64,000 nucleotides of DNA from Kitasatospora albolonga (GTDB lineage Bacteria > Actinomycetota > Actinomycetes > Streptomycetales > Streptomycetaceae). Made by a program: the position numbers and the translations under genes. The stretch covers positions 6,566,001 to 6,630,000 of the forward strand of contig CP020563.1 of assembly GCA_002082585.1 (NCBI GenBank), written 5' to 3'. Shown piece after piece: positions 25,123-32,555 of the stretch. A model generated the notes under the pieces. It was not told where the DNA came from. It worked only from the letters and a program-made list of their open reading frames with translations, and did no database searches. Each line of letters starts with the position of its first letter. The stretch's first letter is position 1.

Positions 25123-27510
25123 GTGACGCGCGAGGGCTCTCCCGCGCGCCCGCCCGCGCCCGACCCGGCGCCCGCGCCCGACCCGGCGCCCCCGCCCGGC
25201 CCCGGCCCGGCGCCCGCGCGGACGCCCGCGCCCTCGTCCGCACGGCGGATCGCGGTCATCGGCGGCGGCCCCGGCGGCCTCTACGCCGCCGCCCTCCTCA
25301 AGCGCCTCGACCCCGCCCGCGAGATCACGGTGTACGAGCGCAACGCCCCCGACGACACCTTCGGCTTCGGCGTCGTCCTCTCCGACGAGACCCTCGGCGG
25401 CATCGAGCACGCCGACCCCGAGGTCTACCGGGCCCTGAGCGCCGAGTTCGTCCGCTGGGACACCATCGACATCGTCCACCGGGGCCGCACCCACACCTCC
25501 GGCGGCCACGGCTTCGCCGCCCTGGGCCGCCGCCGGCTGCTGGAGATCCTCCACGAGCGCTGCACCGCCCTCGGCGTCGGCCTCCGCTTCCGTGCCGAGG
25601 CCCCGCCCGCCGCCGAGCTGGCCGCCCACCACGACCTGGTCATCGCCGCCGACGGGGTGCACAGCGCCACCCGCCAGGCGCACGCGGACGCCTTCCGCCC
25701 GTCCCTCGCCGAGCACCGCAACCGCTACATCTGGCTCGCCGCCGACTTCGCGTTCGACGCCTTCCGCTTCGAGATCGCCGAAACCCCGTACGGGGTCATG
25801 CAGTTGCACGGCTACCCGTACGCGGCCGACGCCTCCACCGTCATCGTCGAGATGCGCGAGGAGGTGTGGCGCGCCGCCGGACTCGACACCTGCACCCCCG
25901 CCGAATCCACCGCCCGCTGCGCCAAGTTCTTCACCGAGGCCCTGGACGGCCATCCCCTGCGCGCCAACAACTCCAGCTGGATCGCTTTCCGTACGGTCAC
26001 CAACTCCCGCTGGTCGCACGGGAACACGGTCCTCATCGGGGACGCCGCCCACACCGCGCACTTCTCCATCGGCTCCGGCACCAAGCTCGCCGTCGAGGAC
26101 GCCCTCGCGCTCGCCGCCGCCATCGAGGAACAGCCGGACCTGCCTTCCGCGTTGGCGGCGTACGAGGCCGAGCGCCGCCCGGTCGTCGCCTCCACCCAGC
26201 GGGCGGCGGCGGCCAGCCTGCGCTGGTTCGAGGAGCTGGCCGTCTACACCGACCAGCCACCCCGCCGCTTCGCCTTCAACCTCCTCACCCGCAGCCGCCG
26301 GGTCACCCACGACAACCTGCGGCTGCGCGACGCCTCCTTCACCGCCGCAGTGGAGGAGGAGTTCGGCTGCCCGCCCGGCACCCCGCCGATGTTCACCCCG
26401 TTCCGGCTGCGCGGCCTGGAGCTGCGCAACCGGGTCGTCGTCTCCCCCATGGACATGTACTCGGCCACCGACGGCCTCCCCGGCGACTTCCACCTCGTCC
26501 ACCTCGGCGCCCGCGCCCTCGGCGGCGCCGGGCTCACCATGACGGAGATGGTCTGCGTCAGCCCCGAGGGCCGGATCACCCCCGGCTGTACGGGTCTGTG
26601 GACCGATGAACAGGCCACCGCCTGGCGCCGGATCACCGACTTCGTCCACACCTCCGCCCCCGGCGCCGCCATCGGCGTCCAGCTCGGCCACTCCGGCCGC
26701 AAGGGCTCCACCAAACTGATGTGGGAGGGCATCGACCAGCCCCTGGAGACCGGCAACTGGCCGCTGTCCGCCGCCTCCCCGCTCCCGTACCGCCCGGGCG
26801 TCAACCAGGTCCCGCAGGAGCTGACGCGCAGCCAACTGGCCGACATCCGCGACCAGTTCCTCCAGGCGGCCCGCCGTGCCGCCGACTCCGGCTTCGATCT
26901 CCTCGAACTCCACTGCGCCCACGGCTACTTGCTCTCCGGCTTCCTCTCCCCGCTCACCAACCACCGCACCGACACCCACGGCGGCCCGCTGGAGAACCGG
27001 CTCCGCTTCCCCCTCGAAGTCTTCGACGCCATCCGCGAAGTCTGGCCCGCCGAGCGGCCGATGACCGTCCGGATCTCCGCCACCGACTGGGCCGAGGGCG
27101 GCACCGACGCCGAGGACGCCGTGGAGATTGCCCGCGCCTTCGCCGCCCACGGGGCCGACGCCATCGACGTCTCCACCGGCCAGGTGGTGCCCGAGGAGCG
27201 CCCCGAGTACGGCCGCTCGTACCAGACCCCGTACGCGGACCGTATCCGCAACACCGTGGACGTCCCGGTCATCGCGGTCGGCGCCATCTCCTCCTGGGAC
27301 GACGTCAACTCCCTGCTCCTGGCGGGCCGCGCCGACCTCTGCGCCCTGGCCCGCCCCCACCTGTACGACCCGCACTGGACCCTCCACGCGGCGGCCGAAC
27401 AGGGCTACTCCGGCCCGGGCGCCCCCTGGCCTCTCCCGTACGGCGCGGGCAGCCGCCCCCCGCCCACGGGCCGCACGGACGCCCCGAAACCCCGGCTCAG
27501 GCTGGACTGA
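25123..27510 (+). CDS. Fused FAD monooxygenase / Old Yellow-type FMN reductase (2-aminobenzoyl-CoA or salicylyl-CoA type)
   Basis: This 795-residue fusion has an unusual Pro/Ala-rich head (residues 7-40, PAPDPAPAPDP repeats), then a class A flavin monooxygenase with GGGPGGLYAA at 47-56, an HDLVIAADGVHS motif and GDAAHTAHFSIGSGTKLAVEDA. From about residue 420 it is an NADH:flavin oxidoreductase barrel: TPFRLRGLELRNRVVVSPMDMYS, GVQLGHSGRKGS and DLLELHCAHGYLLSGFLSPLTNHRTD. The same fusion is known from 2-aminobenzoyl-CoA monooxygenase/reductase, which hydroxylates and then dearomatises the ring, and from annotated salicylyl-CoA 5-hydroxylases. GTG 25123 sits behind GGGGAGG. The neighbouring CoA ligase and RidA favour the anthranilate reading. 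Confidence 0.88.
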   Translation: MTREGSPARPPAPDPAPAPDPAPPPGPGPAPARTPAPSSARRIAVIGGGPGGLYAAALLKRLDPAREITVYERNAPDDTFGFGVVLSDETLGGIEHADPEVYRALSAEFVRWDTIDIVHRGRTHTSGGHGFAALGRRRLLEILHERCTALGVGLRFRAEAPPAAELAAHHDLVIAADGVHSATRQAHADAFRPSLAEHRNRYIWLAADFAFDAFRFEIAETPYGVMQLHGYPYAADASTVIVEMREEVWRAAGLDTCTPAESTARCAKFFTEALDGHPLRANNSSWIAFRTVTNSRWSHGNTVLIGDAAHTAHFSIGSGTKLAVEDALALAAAIEEQPDLPSALAAYEAERRPVVASTQRAAAASLRWFEELAVYTDQPPRRFAFNLLTRSRRVTHDNLRLRDASFTAAVEEEFGCPPGTPPMFTPFRLRGLELRNRVVVSPMDMYSATDGLPGDFHLVHLGARALGGAGLTMTEMVCVSPEGRITPGCTGLWTDEQATAWRRITDFVHTSAPGAAIGVQLGHSGRKGSTKLMWEGIDQPLETGNWPLSAASPLPYRPGVNQVPQELTRSQLADIRDQFLQAARRAADSGFDLLELHCAHGYLLSGFLSPLTNHRTDTHGGPLENRLRFPLEVFDAIREVWPAERPMTVRISATDWAEGGTDAEDAVEIARAFAAHGADAIDVSTGQVVPEERPEYGRSYQTPYADRIRNTVDVPVIAVGAISSWDDVNSLLLAGRADLCALARPHLYDPHWTLHAAAEQGYSGPGAPWPLPYGAGSRPPPTGRTDAPKPRLRLD

Positions 27511-27964
27511 GGCCGCCGGGCCCGGCCACCGTCAGGCAGGTGTGGCACCGGCACGGCGTGGGGTGGGGCGCGCCGTGGTGGGTCTCGCGGTACTCGGCGG
27601 CGAGCCGCTCCAGCAGACCGGCCAGCTCCTCGGCCTCCTCCCGGGTGTGCGGGCGCGCCGCGAGCGCCGCGTGCCGCAGCACGGCCGGGGTGTGCACGAG
27701 TTTCGGCCGGAAGGTGTGCAGATGGCGCGAGCCCGTGTCGATGGTGATCCAGCGCCCGGAGGCGCGGCCCCGTCCGACGGTGGTCACCTGCTCGTGCCCC
27801 ATGCCCGGGTAGGTACCGAGGACGTACACCTTCGCCCCGCCCCGGTACGCCTTGGTCCCCGGCCGCAACTCCTGCCCGCCGTCCCCGTACCGCCGCCATC
27901 GCACCACGTTGGCGGCGACCAGCCAGAGCGGCTCGGGCAGCGGGGGAGCGGTGGGCGAGGCCAC
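27497..27964 (-). CDS. Conserved hypothetical protein
   Basis: This protein of about 155 residues starts at GTG 27964. It opens PTAPPLPEPLWLVAANVVRWRRYGDGGQELRPGTKAY and continues with GGAKVYVLGTYPGMGHEQVTTVGR and a His/Cys-rich tail (HHGAPHPTPCRCHTC) that might bind a metal. No signal peptide is present. I do not recognise a family. Its stop overlaps the end of the fused flavoprotein by 14 bp, and it lies downstream of paaX on the same strand. The start is uncertain because the open frame extends into paaX, where the sequence is only a shadow. Confidence 0.6.
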   Translation of the reverse strand: MASPTAPPLPEPLWLVAANVVRWRRYGDGGQELRPGTKAYRGGAKVYVLGTYPGMGHEQVTTVGRGRASGRWITIDTGSRHLHTFRPKLVHTPAVLRHAALAARPHTREEAEELAGLLERLAAEYRETHHGAPHPTPCRCHTCLTVAGPGGLSPA

Positions 27965-28025
27965 GCCGCATCGTCCCGTCCGGGACGCTCCCGGTCCACC
28001 GGGATTTCCCGGGCGGGCAGCGCCC

Positions 28026-28847
28026 TCACCCCCGTACGAACCGCTCCCCGGCGTCCCGCAGCCGCTCGTGCAGCTTGCCGAAGACCTCCGCCGAGCGGGC
28101 CCCCGGCCACCCCTTCGGCAGCAGCTCCGGCGGCAGTCCCGGGTCCGCGTACGGGAGCTGGCGCCAGGAGTCCAGGGCCAGCAGATAGTCCCGGTAGGCG
28201 TCCTGCGGGCGCGGGTCCTCCGCCGTCTCCGGGGACGCCTCCCACTCCCGGAGCACCGGGGCGTGCAGTTGCAGGAAGTCGTGGTGGAGGCGGGCCACCG
28301 CGTCCAGGTCCCACCAGCGGGCCACCGCGTCACGGGTCGCGGCGAAGCCCAGGTGGTCGCCGCGGAACAGGTCGACGTACGGGGCCAGTCCGAGGCGCTC
28401 CAGGGTGTGGCGGGTCTCCTCGTAGAGGCCGGCCGGGGCGATCCACACCCCGGGTGCCGCCGTGCCGAAGCCGAGGCGGGCCAGCCGGGAGCGCAGCAGA
28501 TGGCGCTTGTTGCGCTCGGCCTCGGGGACCGAGAACACCGCGAGAACCCAGCCGTCGGCCTGCCGGTGCGCGGGCCGCCCGTAGATGCGCCCGTCGCCGT
28601 CGTCGAGCATCTGGCGGGCGTCCGGCGACAGGACGTACCCCGCCGAACCGTCCGCCGCCCGGGCCGCGACCAGCAGCCCGCGCCGCTTCAGCCGCGAGAC
28701 GCACGAGCGTACGGACGGGGCGTCGACGCCCACGGCGTGCAGCAGGCGGATCAGCTCCGCCACCGCGAAGGGCGAGCCGTCCGCCGGACGGCCGTAGGCG
28801 CCGTAGAGGGTGATGATCAGGGAACGGGGGGTGCGCAGCTCGGCCAC
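28026..28847 (-). CDS. PaaX-family transcriptional regulator
   Basis: This 273-residue regulator has an N-terminal winged helix (about 1-70: RSLIITLYGAYGR, VGVDAPSVRSCVSRLKRRGLLVA), a central PaaX domain with SVPEAERNKRHLLRSRLARLGFGTAAPGVWIAP, and the C-terminal PaaX_C. PaaX repressors sense aryl-CoA thioesters, classically phenylacetyl-CoA, and control their degradation genes. It ends 9 bases past the stop of the aryl-CoA ligase on the same strand, so the two may form an operon. It probably represses the divergent promoters at 30552-30696 and responds to the CoA ester made by its neighbour. This is inference from family and position. Confidence 0.88.
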   Translation of the reverse strand: MAELRTPRSLIITLYGAYGRPADGSPFAVAELIRLLHAVGVDAPSVRSCVSRLKRRGLLVAARAADGSAGYVLSPDARQMLDDGDGRIYGRPAHRQADGWVLAVFSVPEAERNKRHLLRSRLARLGFGTAAPGVWIAPAGLYEETRHTLERLGLAPYVDLFRGDHLGFAATRDAVARWWDLDAVARLHHDFLQLHAPVLREWEASPETAEDPRPQDAYRDYLLALDSWRQLPYADPGLPPELLPKGWPGARSAEVFGKLHERLRDAGERFVRG

Positions 28848-28856
28848 GTGATCACT

Positions 28857-30551
28857 CTAGGGGGTGTCCGGCCCCGGCCCGCCGGACGTCTCCCAGGGGT
28901 CCTGCCGGAGCAGGAACCGCTGGAGTTTGCCGGTCGCGGTGCGTGGCAGGGACTGCTCGAATACGAAGAGGCGCGGGCATTTGTGCGGGGCCAGGCTGGC
29001 CTTCATATGGGCGCGCAGCGAGTCGGCGGTCTGCTCCGCGCCCTCCGTCAGCACCACGTGCGCCACCACGATCTCCCCGCGCAATTCGTCCGACCGGCCC
29101 ACCACCGCCGCCTCCGCGACCTCCGGATGGCGCAGCAGGGCGTCCTCCACCTCGGGGCCCGCGATGTTGTAGCCGGAGGAGATGATCATGTCGTCGGCGC
29201 GGGCCACGTAACGGAAGTAGCCGTCCGGCTCACGGACGAACGTGTCACCGGTCATGTTCCAGCCGTGGCGGACGTACTCCGTCTGCCGGGGGTCGGCGAG
29301 ATAGCGGCAGCCGACCGGTCCGCGTACGGCGAGCAGCCCCGGTTCGCCGTCGGGCAGCTCCTCGCCGTGCTCGTCGACCACCCTGGCCTGCCAGCCGGGC
29401 ACGGGCAGGCCGGTGGTGCCGGGGCGGATCGCGTCGTCGGCGGCGGAGATGAAGATGTGCAGCAGCTCGGTGGCCCCGATGCCGTTGATGATGCGCAGCC
29501 CGGTCGCCTCCCGCCAGGCGTGCCAGGTGGCGGCGGGCAGGTTCTCCCCGGCCGAGACACAGCGGCGCAGCGCGGAGAGGTCGTGGCCGTCCAGTTCCCC
29601 GAGCATCGTGCGGTAGGCGGTCGGCGCGGTGAAGAGGACCGAGACCCGGTGGCGTACCAGCGCGGGCAGCAGCTGCCGCGGCCCGGCCTGCTCCAGCAGC
29701 AGCGCCGAGGCCCCGGCCCGCAGCGGGAAGACCAGCAGCCCGCCGAGGCCGAAGGTGAAGCCGAGCGGCGGGCTGCCCGCGAAGACGTCGTCGGCGACGG
29801 GCCGCAGGATCTCGCGGGAGAAGGTGTCGGCGATGGCGAGCAGATCCCGGTGCAGATGCATACAGCCCTTGGGCTGCCCGGTGGTCCCCGAGGTGAACGC
29901 GATGAGCGCGACCTCGTCGGCCGCCGTGCCGACCGCCCCGTACGGGCCGGAGCCGGAGTGCGCGGCGGCCAGCCGGGTCAGGTCGCCGGGGCCGTCCCCG
30001 CCGAACAGGACCGTCCGCAGGCCCGCCACGTCCGCCTTCGCCAGGTCCTCGGCCGAGCGCGCGTCGCACAGGGCGTGGCTCACCCGGGCGAGCGAGCAGA
30101 CGGTGGCCAGCTCACCCGCGCGGGCCTGCGCCAGTACGGTGACGGCGACCGCGCCCGCCTTCATGACGGCGAGCCAGCACGCGGCCAGCCAGGGGGTGGT
30201 GGGCCCGCGCAGCAGCACCCGGTTGCCGGGCACCACGGCCAGGTCGTCGGTGAGCACATGGGCGATGCGGTCCACCGTCTCCAGCAGCTCGCCGTAGCTC
30301 CAGACCGTCCCGTCGCCGGAGCGCAGGGCGGGCCGGTCGGGCCCGCGCTCCGCCACCGTACGGTCCAGCAGCTCGTACCCGCAGTTCAGCCGGTCGGGAT
30401 AGCGGAGCCCCGGCTGGTCCAGGAGCAGCTCCGGCCACTGGTCGGGCGGGGGGAGGTGGTCGCGCGCGAAGGTGTCGGTGTGAGCCCCGGGGACGCGTAC
30501 GGACGCGTCGGCGGCGGCTGCGGGCGTGTTCGGCGAGGTATTCGGCTCCAT
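28857..30551 (-). CDS. Aryl-CoA ligase (2-aminobenzoate/benzoate-CoA ligase family)
   Basis: This 564-residue AMP-forming ligase activates an aromatic acid with ATP and CoA. The P-loop-like motif FTSGTTGQPKG is at 219-229, GIGATELLHIFISA lies near residue 360, the adenylate-binding GWNMTGDTF and YVARADDMIISSGYNI follow, and the catalytic Lys542 is in TGKLQRF. The GIGATELLHIF variant and overall length match 2-aminobenzoate-/benzoate-CoA ligases rather than acetyl-CoA synthetases. It starts at ATG 30551 and is divergent from the acyl-CoA dehydrogenase. Substrate assignment to anthranilate depends on the fused monooxygenase and RidA in the cluster. Confidence 0.87.
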   Translation of the reverse strand: MEPNTSPNTPAAAADASVRVPGAHTDTFARDHLPPPDQWPELLLDQPGLRYPDRLNCGYELLDRTVAERGPDRPALRSGDGTVWSYGELLETVDRIAHVLTDDLAVVPGNRVLLRGPTTPWLAACWLAVMKAGAVAVTVLAQARAGELATVCSLARVSHALCDARSAEDLAKADVAGLRTVLFGGDGPGDLTRLAAAHSGSGPYGAVGTAADEVALIAFTSGTTGQPKGCMHLHRDLLAIADTFSREILRPVADDVFAGSPPLGFTFGLGGLLVFPLRAGASALLLEQAGPRQLLPALVRHRVSVLFTAPTAYRTMLGELDGHDLSALRRCVSAGENLPAATWHAWREATGLRIINGIGATELLHIFISAADDAIRPGTTGLPVPGWQARVVDEHGEELPDGEPGLLAVRGPVGCRYLADPRQTEYVRHGWNMTGDTFVREPDGYFRYVARADDMIISSGYNIAGPEVEDALLRHPEVAEAAVVGRSDELRGEIVVAHVVLTEGAEQTADSLRAHMKASLAPHKCPRLFVFEQSLPRTATGKLQRFLLRQDPWETSGGPGPDTP

Positions 30552-30564
30552 GAAGGATCGCCCC

Positions 30565-30684
30565 CTTGTCGCTTCTGGAGCGTATCGTTTGGGTGACGGT
30601 AGTCAACGGTCCGCGATAAGACAGTGGCGCGACAAGGCGGGCACCGACAAAACAGAGACGCGACAGGACGAGAGACGCGACAAG
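30565..30684. promoter_or_regulatory. Repeated GCGACAAG elements in a divergent promoter region
   Basis: The octamer GCGACAAG or a one-base variant occurs at 30613-30620, 30629-30636, 30660-30667 and 30677-30684, and inverted at 30565-30572. The last two lie in a 17-bp direct repeat sharing GAGACGCGACA. The region separates the ligase from the acyl-CoA dehydrogenase and is a candidate binding site for the PaaX-type repressor. Confidence 0.5.
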
Positions 30685-30696
30685 AGAGGCGCCGCC

Positions 30697-31863
30697 ATGA
30701 CGGCATTCTCCCTCGAACCGGAACAGACCGCCTGGTGTGAGGAGGTGCGCACCCTCGCCGAGCAGCGGCTCCGCCCGCTGGCGGAGAAGGGGGAGGAGGG
30801 GCGCGTCAACCGGCCGCTGCTGGCCGCCCTCGGCGAGCTGGGCCTGCTGGAGCGGATGTTCTCCTCCGGGGCGCTGGACCTGTGCCTGCTGCGGGAGTCC
30901 CTGGCCCGGGGCTGCACCGAGGCCGAGACCGCGCTCGCCCTCCAGGGGCTCGGCACCACCCCGGTCGTCCGGTCCGGCACCCCCGCCCAGCGCGAGCGCT
31001 GGCTCCCCGGGGTCCGGGCGGGGCGGGCCGTCGCGGCGTTCGCGCTGAGCGAGCCGGGCGCCGGGTCCGACGCGGCGGCTCTCTCCCTGGCCGCCGAGCC
31101 CACCCCCGGCGGCTGGCGGCTCACCGGCGAGAAGTGCTGGATCTCCAACGCCCCCGAGGCCGACTTCGCCACCGTCTTCGCCCGCACCACCCCGGGCGCG
31201 GGCGCGCGCGGGGTCACCGCGTTCCTGGTCCCCTCCGACCGGCCGGGGCTCACCGGCCAGCACCTCGACATGCTCTCCCCGCACCCCATCGGCACCCTGG
31301 AGTTCGACGGCGTACCGGTCACCGCCGACGACATCCTCGGCGAGCCCGACCGGGGCTTCCGGGTCGCGATGGACACCCTCAACCTCTTCCGCCCCAGCGT
31401 CGGCGCCTTCGCCGTCGGGATGGCCCGCGCCGCCCTGGACGCCACCGTCGCCCACACCGCCCGCCGCACCGCGTTCGGCGGCCCCCTCAGCGACCTCCAG
31501 GCCGTCTCCCACCAGGTCGCCGAGATGGCCACCCGCACCGAGGCCGCCCGCCTCCTGGTGTACGCGGCGGCAGCGGCGTACGACGCGGGGGAGAGCGGCG
31601 TGCCCCGCCGCGCCGCGATGGCCAAGCTGTACGCCACCGAGACCGCGCAGTACGTCGTCGACACCGCCGTCCAGCTGCACGGCGCCCGCGCCCTGCGCCG
31701 CGGCCATCTGCTCGAACACCTCTACCGCGAGGTCCGCGCGCCCCGGATCTACGAGGGCGCCAGCGAGGTCCAGCGCGCCATCATCGCCAAGGAGCTGTAC
31801 GCGGCCGCCGCCACGGCCTCCGAGGAGCCCGCCGCCGAGAAGACCCAGGAGCCGCCCGTATGA
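30697..31863 (+). CDS. Acyl-CoA dehydrogenase
   Basis: This 388-residue FAD-dependent dehydrogenase has the N-terminal helical domain, the mid-domain AFALSEPGAGSDAAAL (about 120-135) and WRLTGEKCWISNA, and the C-terminal signature IYEGASEVQR, whose glutamate is the usual catalytic base. It should introduce an alpha,beta double bond into an acyl- or cyclic CoA ester. ATG 30697 follows GAGAGGCG. It is divergent from the ligase and couples to ridA by an ATGA overlap. In the proposed pathway it would act after ring reduction, on an alicyclic CoA ester. Confidence 0.9.
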   Translation: MTAFSLEPEQTAWCEEVRTLAEQRLRPLAEKGEEGRVNRPLLAALGELGLLERMFSSGALDLCLLRESLARGCTEAETALALQGLGTTPVVRSGTPAQRERWLPGVRAGRAVAAFALSEPGAGSDAAALSLAAEPTPGGWRLTGEKCWISNAPEADFATVFARTTPGAGARGVTAFLVPSDRPGLTGQHLDMLSPHPIGTLEFDGVPVTADDILGEPDRGFRVAMDTLNLFRPSVGAFAVGMARAALDATVAHTARRTAFGGPLSDLQAVSHQVAEMATRTEAARLLVYAAAAAYDAGESGVPRRAAMAKLYATETAQYVVDTAVQLHGARALRRGHLLEHLYREVRAPRIYEGASEVQRAIIAKELYAAAATASEEPAAEKTQEPPV

Positions 31864-32261
31864 GCCCGTCCCACCGGATCAACCCGGCCGAACTCTCCCC
31901 GCCCACCGGCTTCTCGCACGCCGTCGTCGCCACCGGTGGCCATCTGGTCTTCCTCGCCGGGCAGACCGCCCTCGACCCGGACGGCAAGGTCGTCGGCGCC
32001 ACCCTGCCCGAACAGTTCGCCACCGCCCTGGGCAATCTGCTCACCGCCCTGCACGCGGCGGGCGGCGCCCCCGCCGACCTGGCCCGCGTCACCGTCTACG
32101 CCACCGATGTGGCCGACTACCGCTCCCACGTCGCCGAACTGGGCCGGATCTGGCGCCGGCTGGCGGGGCGCGACTACCCGGCGATGGCGGTCATCGGGGT
32201 GGCCCGGCTCTGGGACGAGCAGGCGATGGTCGAGATCGACGGCATCGCCGTCCTGCCCTGA
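31860..32261 (+). CDS. RidA-family enamine/imine deaminase
   Basis: This 133-residue YjgF/YER057c/UK114 protein normally forms trimers that hydrolyse reactive enamines and imines to ketones and ammonia. The substrate arginine is present (Arg116 in IGVARLWD), as is the following VEIDGIAVLP with Glu125. It overlaps the acyl-CoA dehydrogenase by ATGA, so it is a true cluster member. The reduced product of 2-aminobenzoyl-CoA retains an enamine nitrogen, so a dedicated deaminase would make chemical sense here. It could also be a general protective RidA. Confidence 0.9.
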   Translation: MSPSHRINPAELSPPTGFSHAVVATGGHLVFLAGQTALDPDGKVVGATLPEQFATALGNLLTALHAAGGAPADLARVTVYATDVADYRSHVAELGRIWRRLAGRDYPAMAVIGVARLWDEQAMVEIDGIAVLP

Positions 32262-32555
32262 GGCGGGCGCGCGGCCCCGGAAAAGCCGAAACAACCACCC
32301 CGTAAAGAAACCGTCAAGAAGGTCACGTTAGGCTCTCCGGGTGCGGCACCACATGAAACACCTCCAACGGCAATCACAGCGGCCCCTGCGCCCTCGGCTG
32401 ACGACTCTTCGCCACCGACCCCGGCCCAGGCGGGCCGGATCGCGCGCGGCGTGCCGGTCCGGTGAATCCGCTGGGGCGATATATCTGTATTTGGTGCCCC
32501 CTATCCCGGCTGTCCCCCTTTCGGCTGTCGCGCCGCCCGACCTGGACACTGCCCT
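32262..32555. other. Intergenic region before the mrp operon
   Basis: This 294-base gap contains a short AT-rich patch (GGCGATATATCTGTATTTGG, about 32474-32493) that could hold the mrp promoter, and a lone half iron box (GTTAGGCT near 32328). No gene-like frame is convincing on either strand. Confidence 0.4.

Noticed and set aside
32326..32338. Possible iron box before mrpA
   Set aside because: Only one half (GTTAGGCT) matches; the other half of the palindrome is absent.
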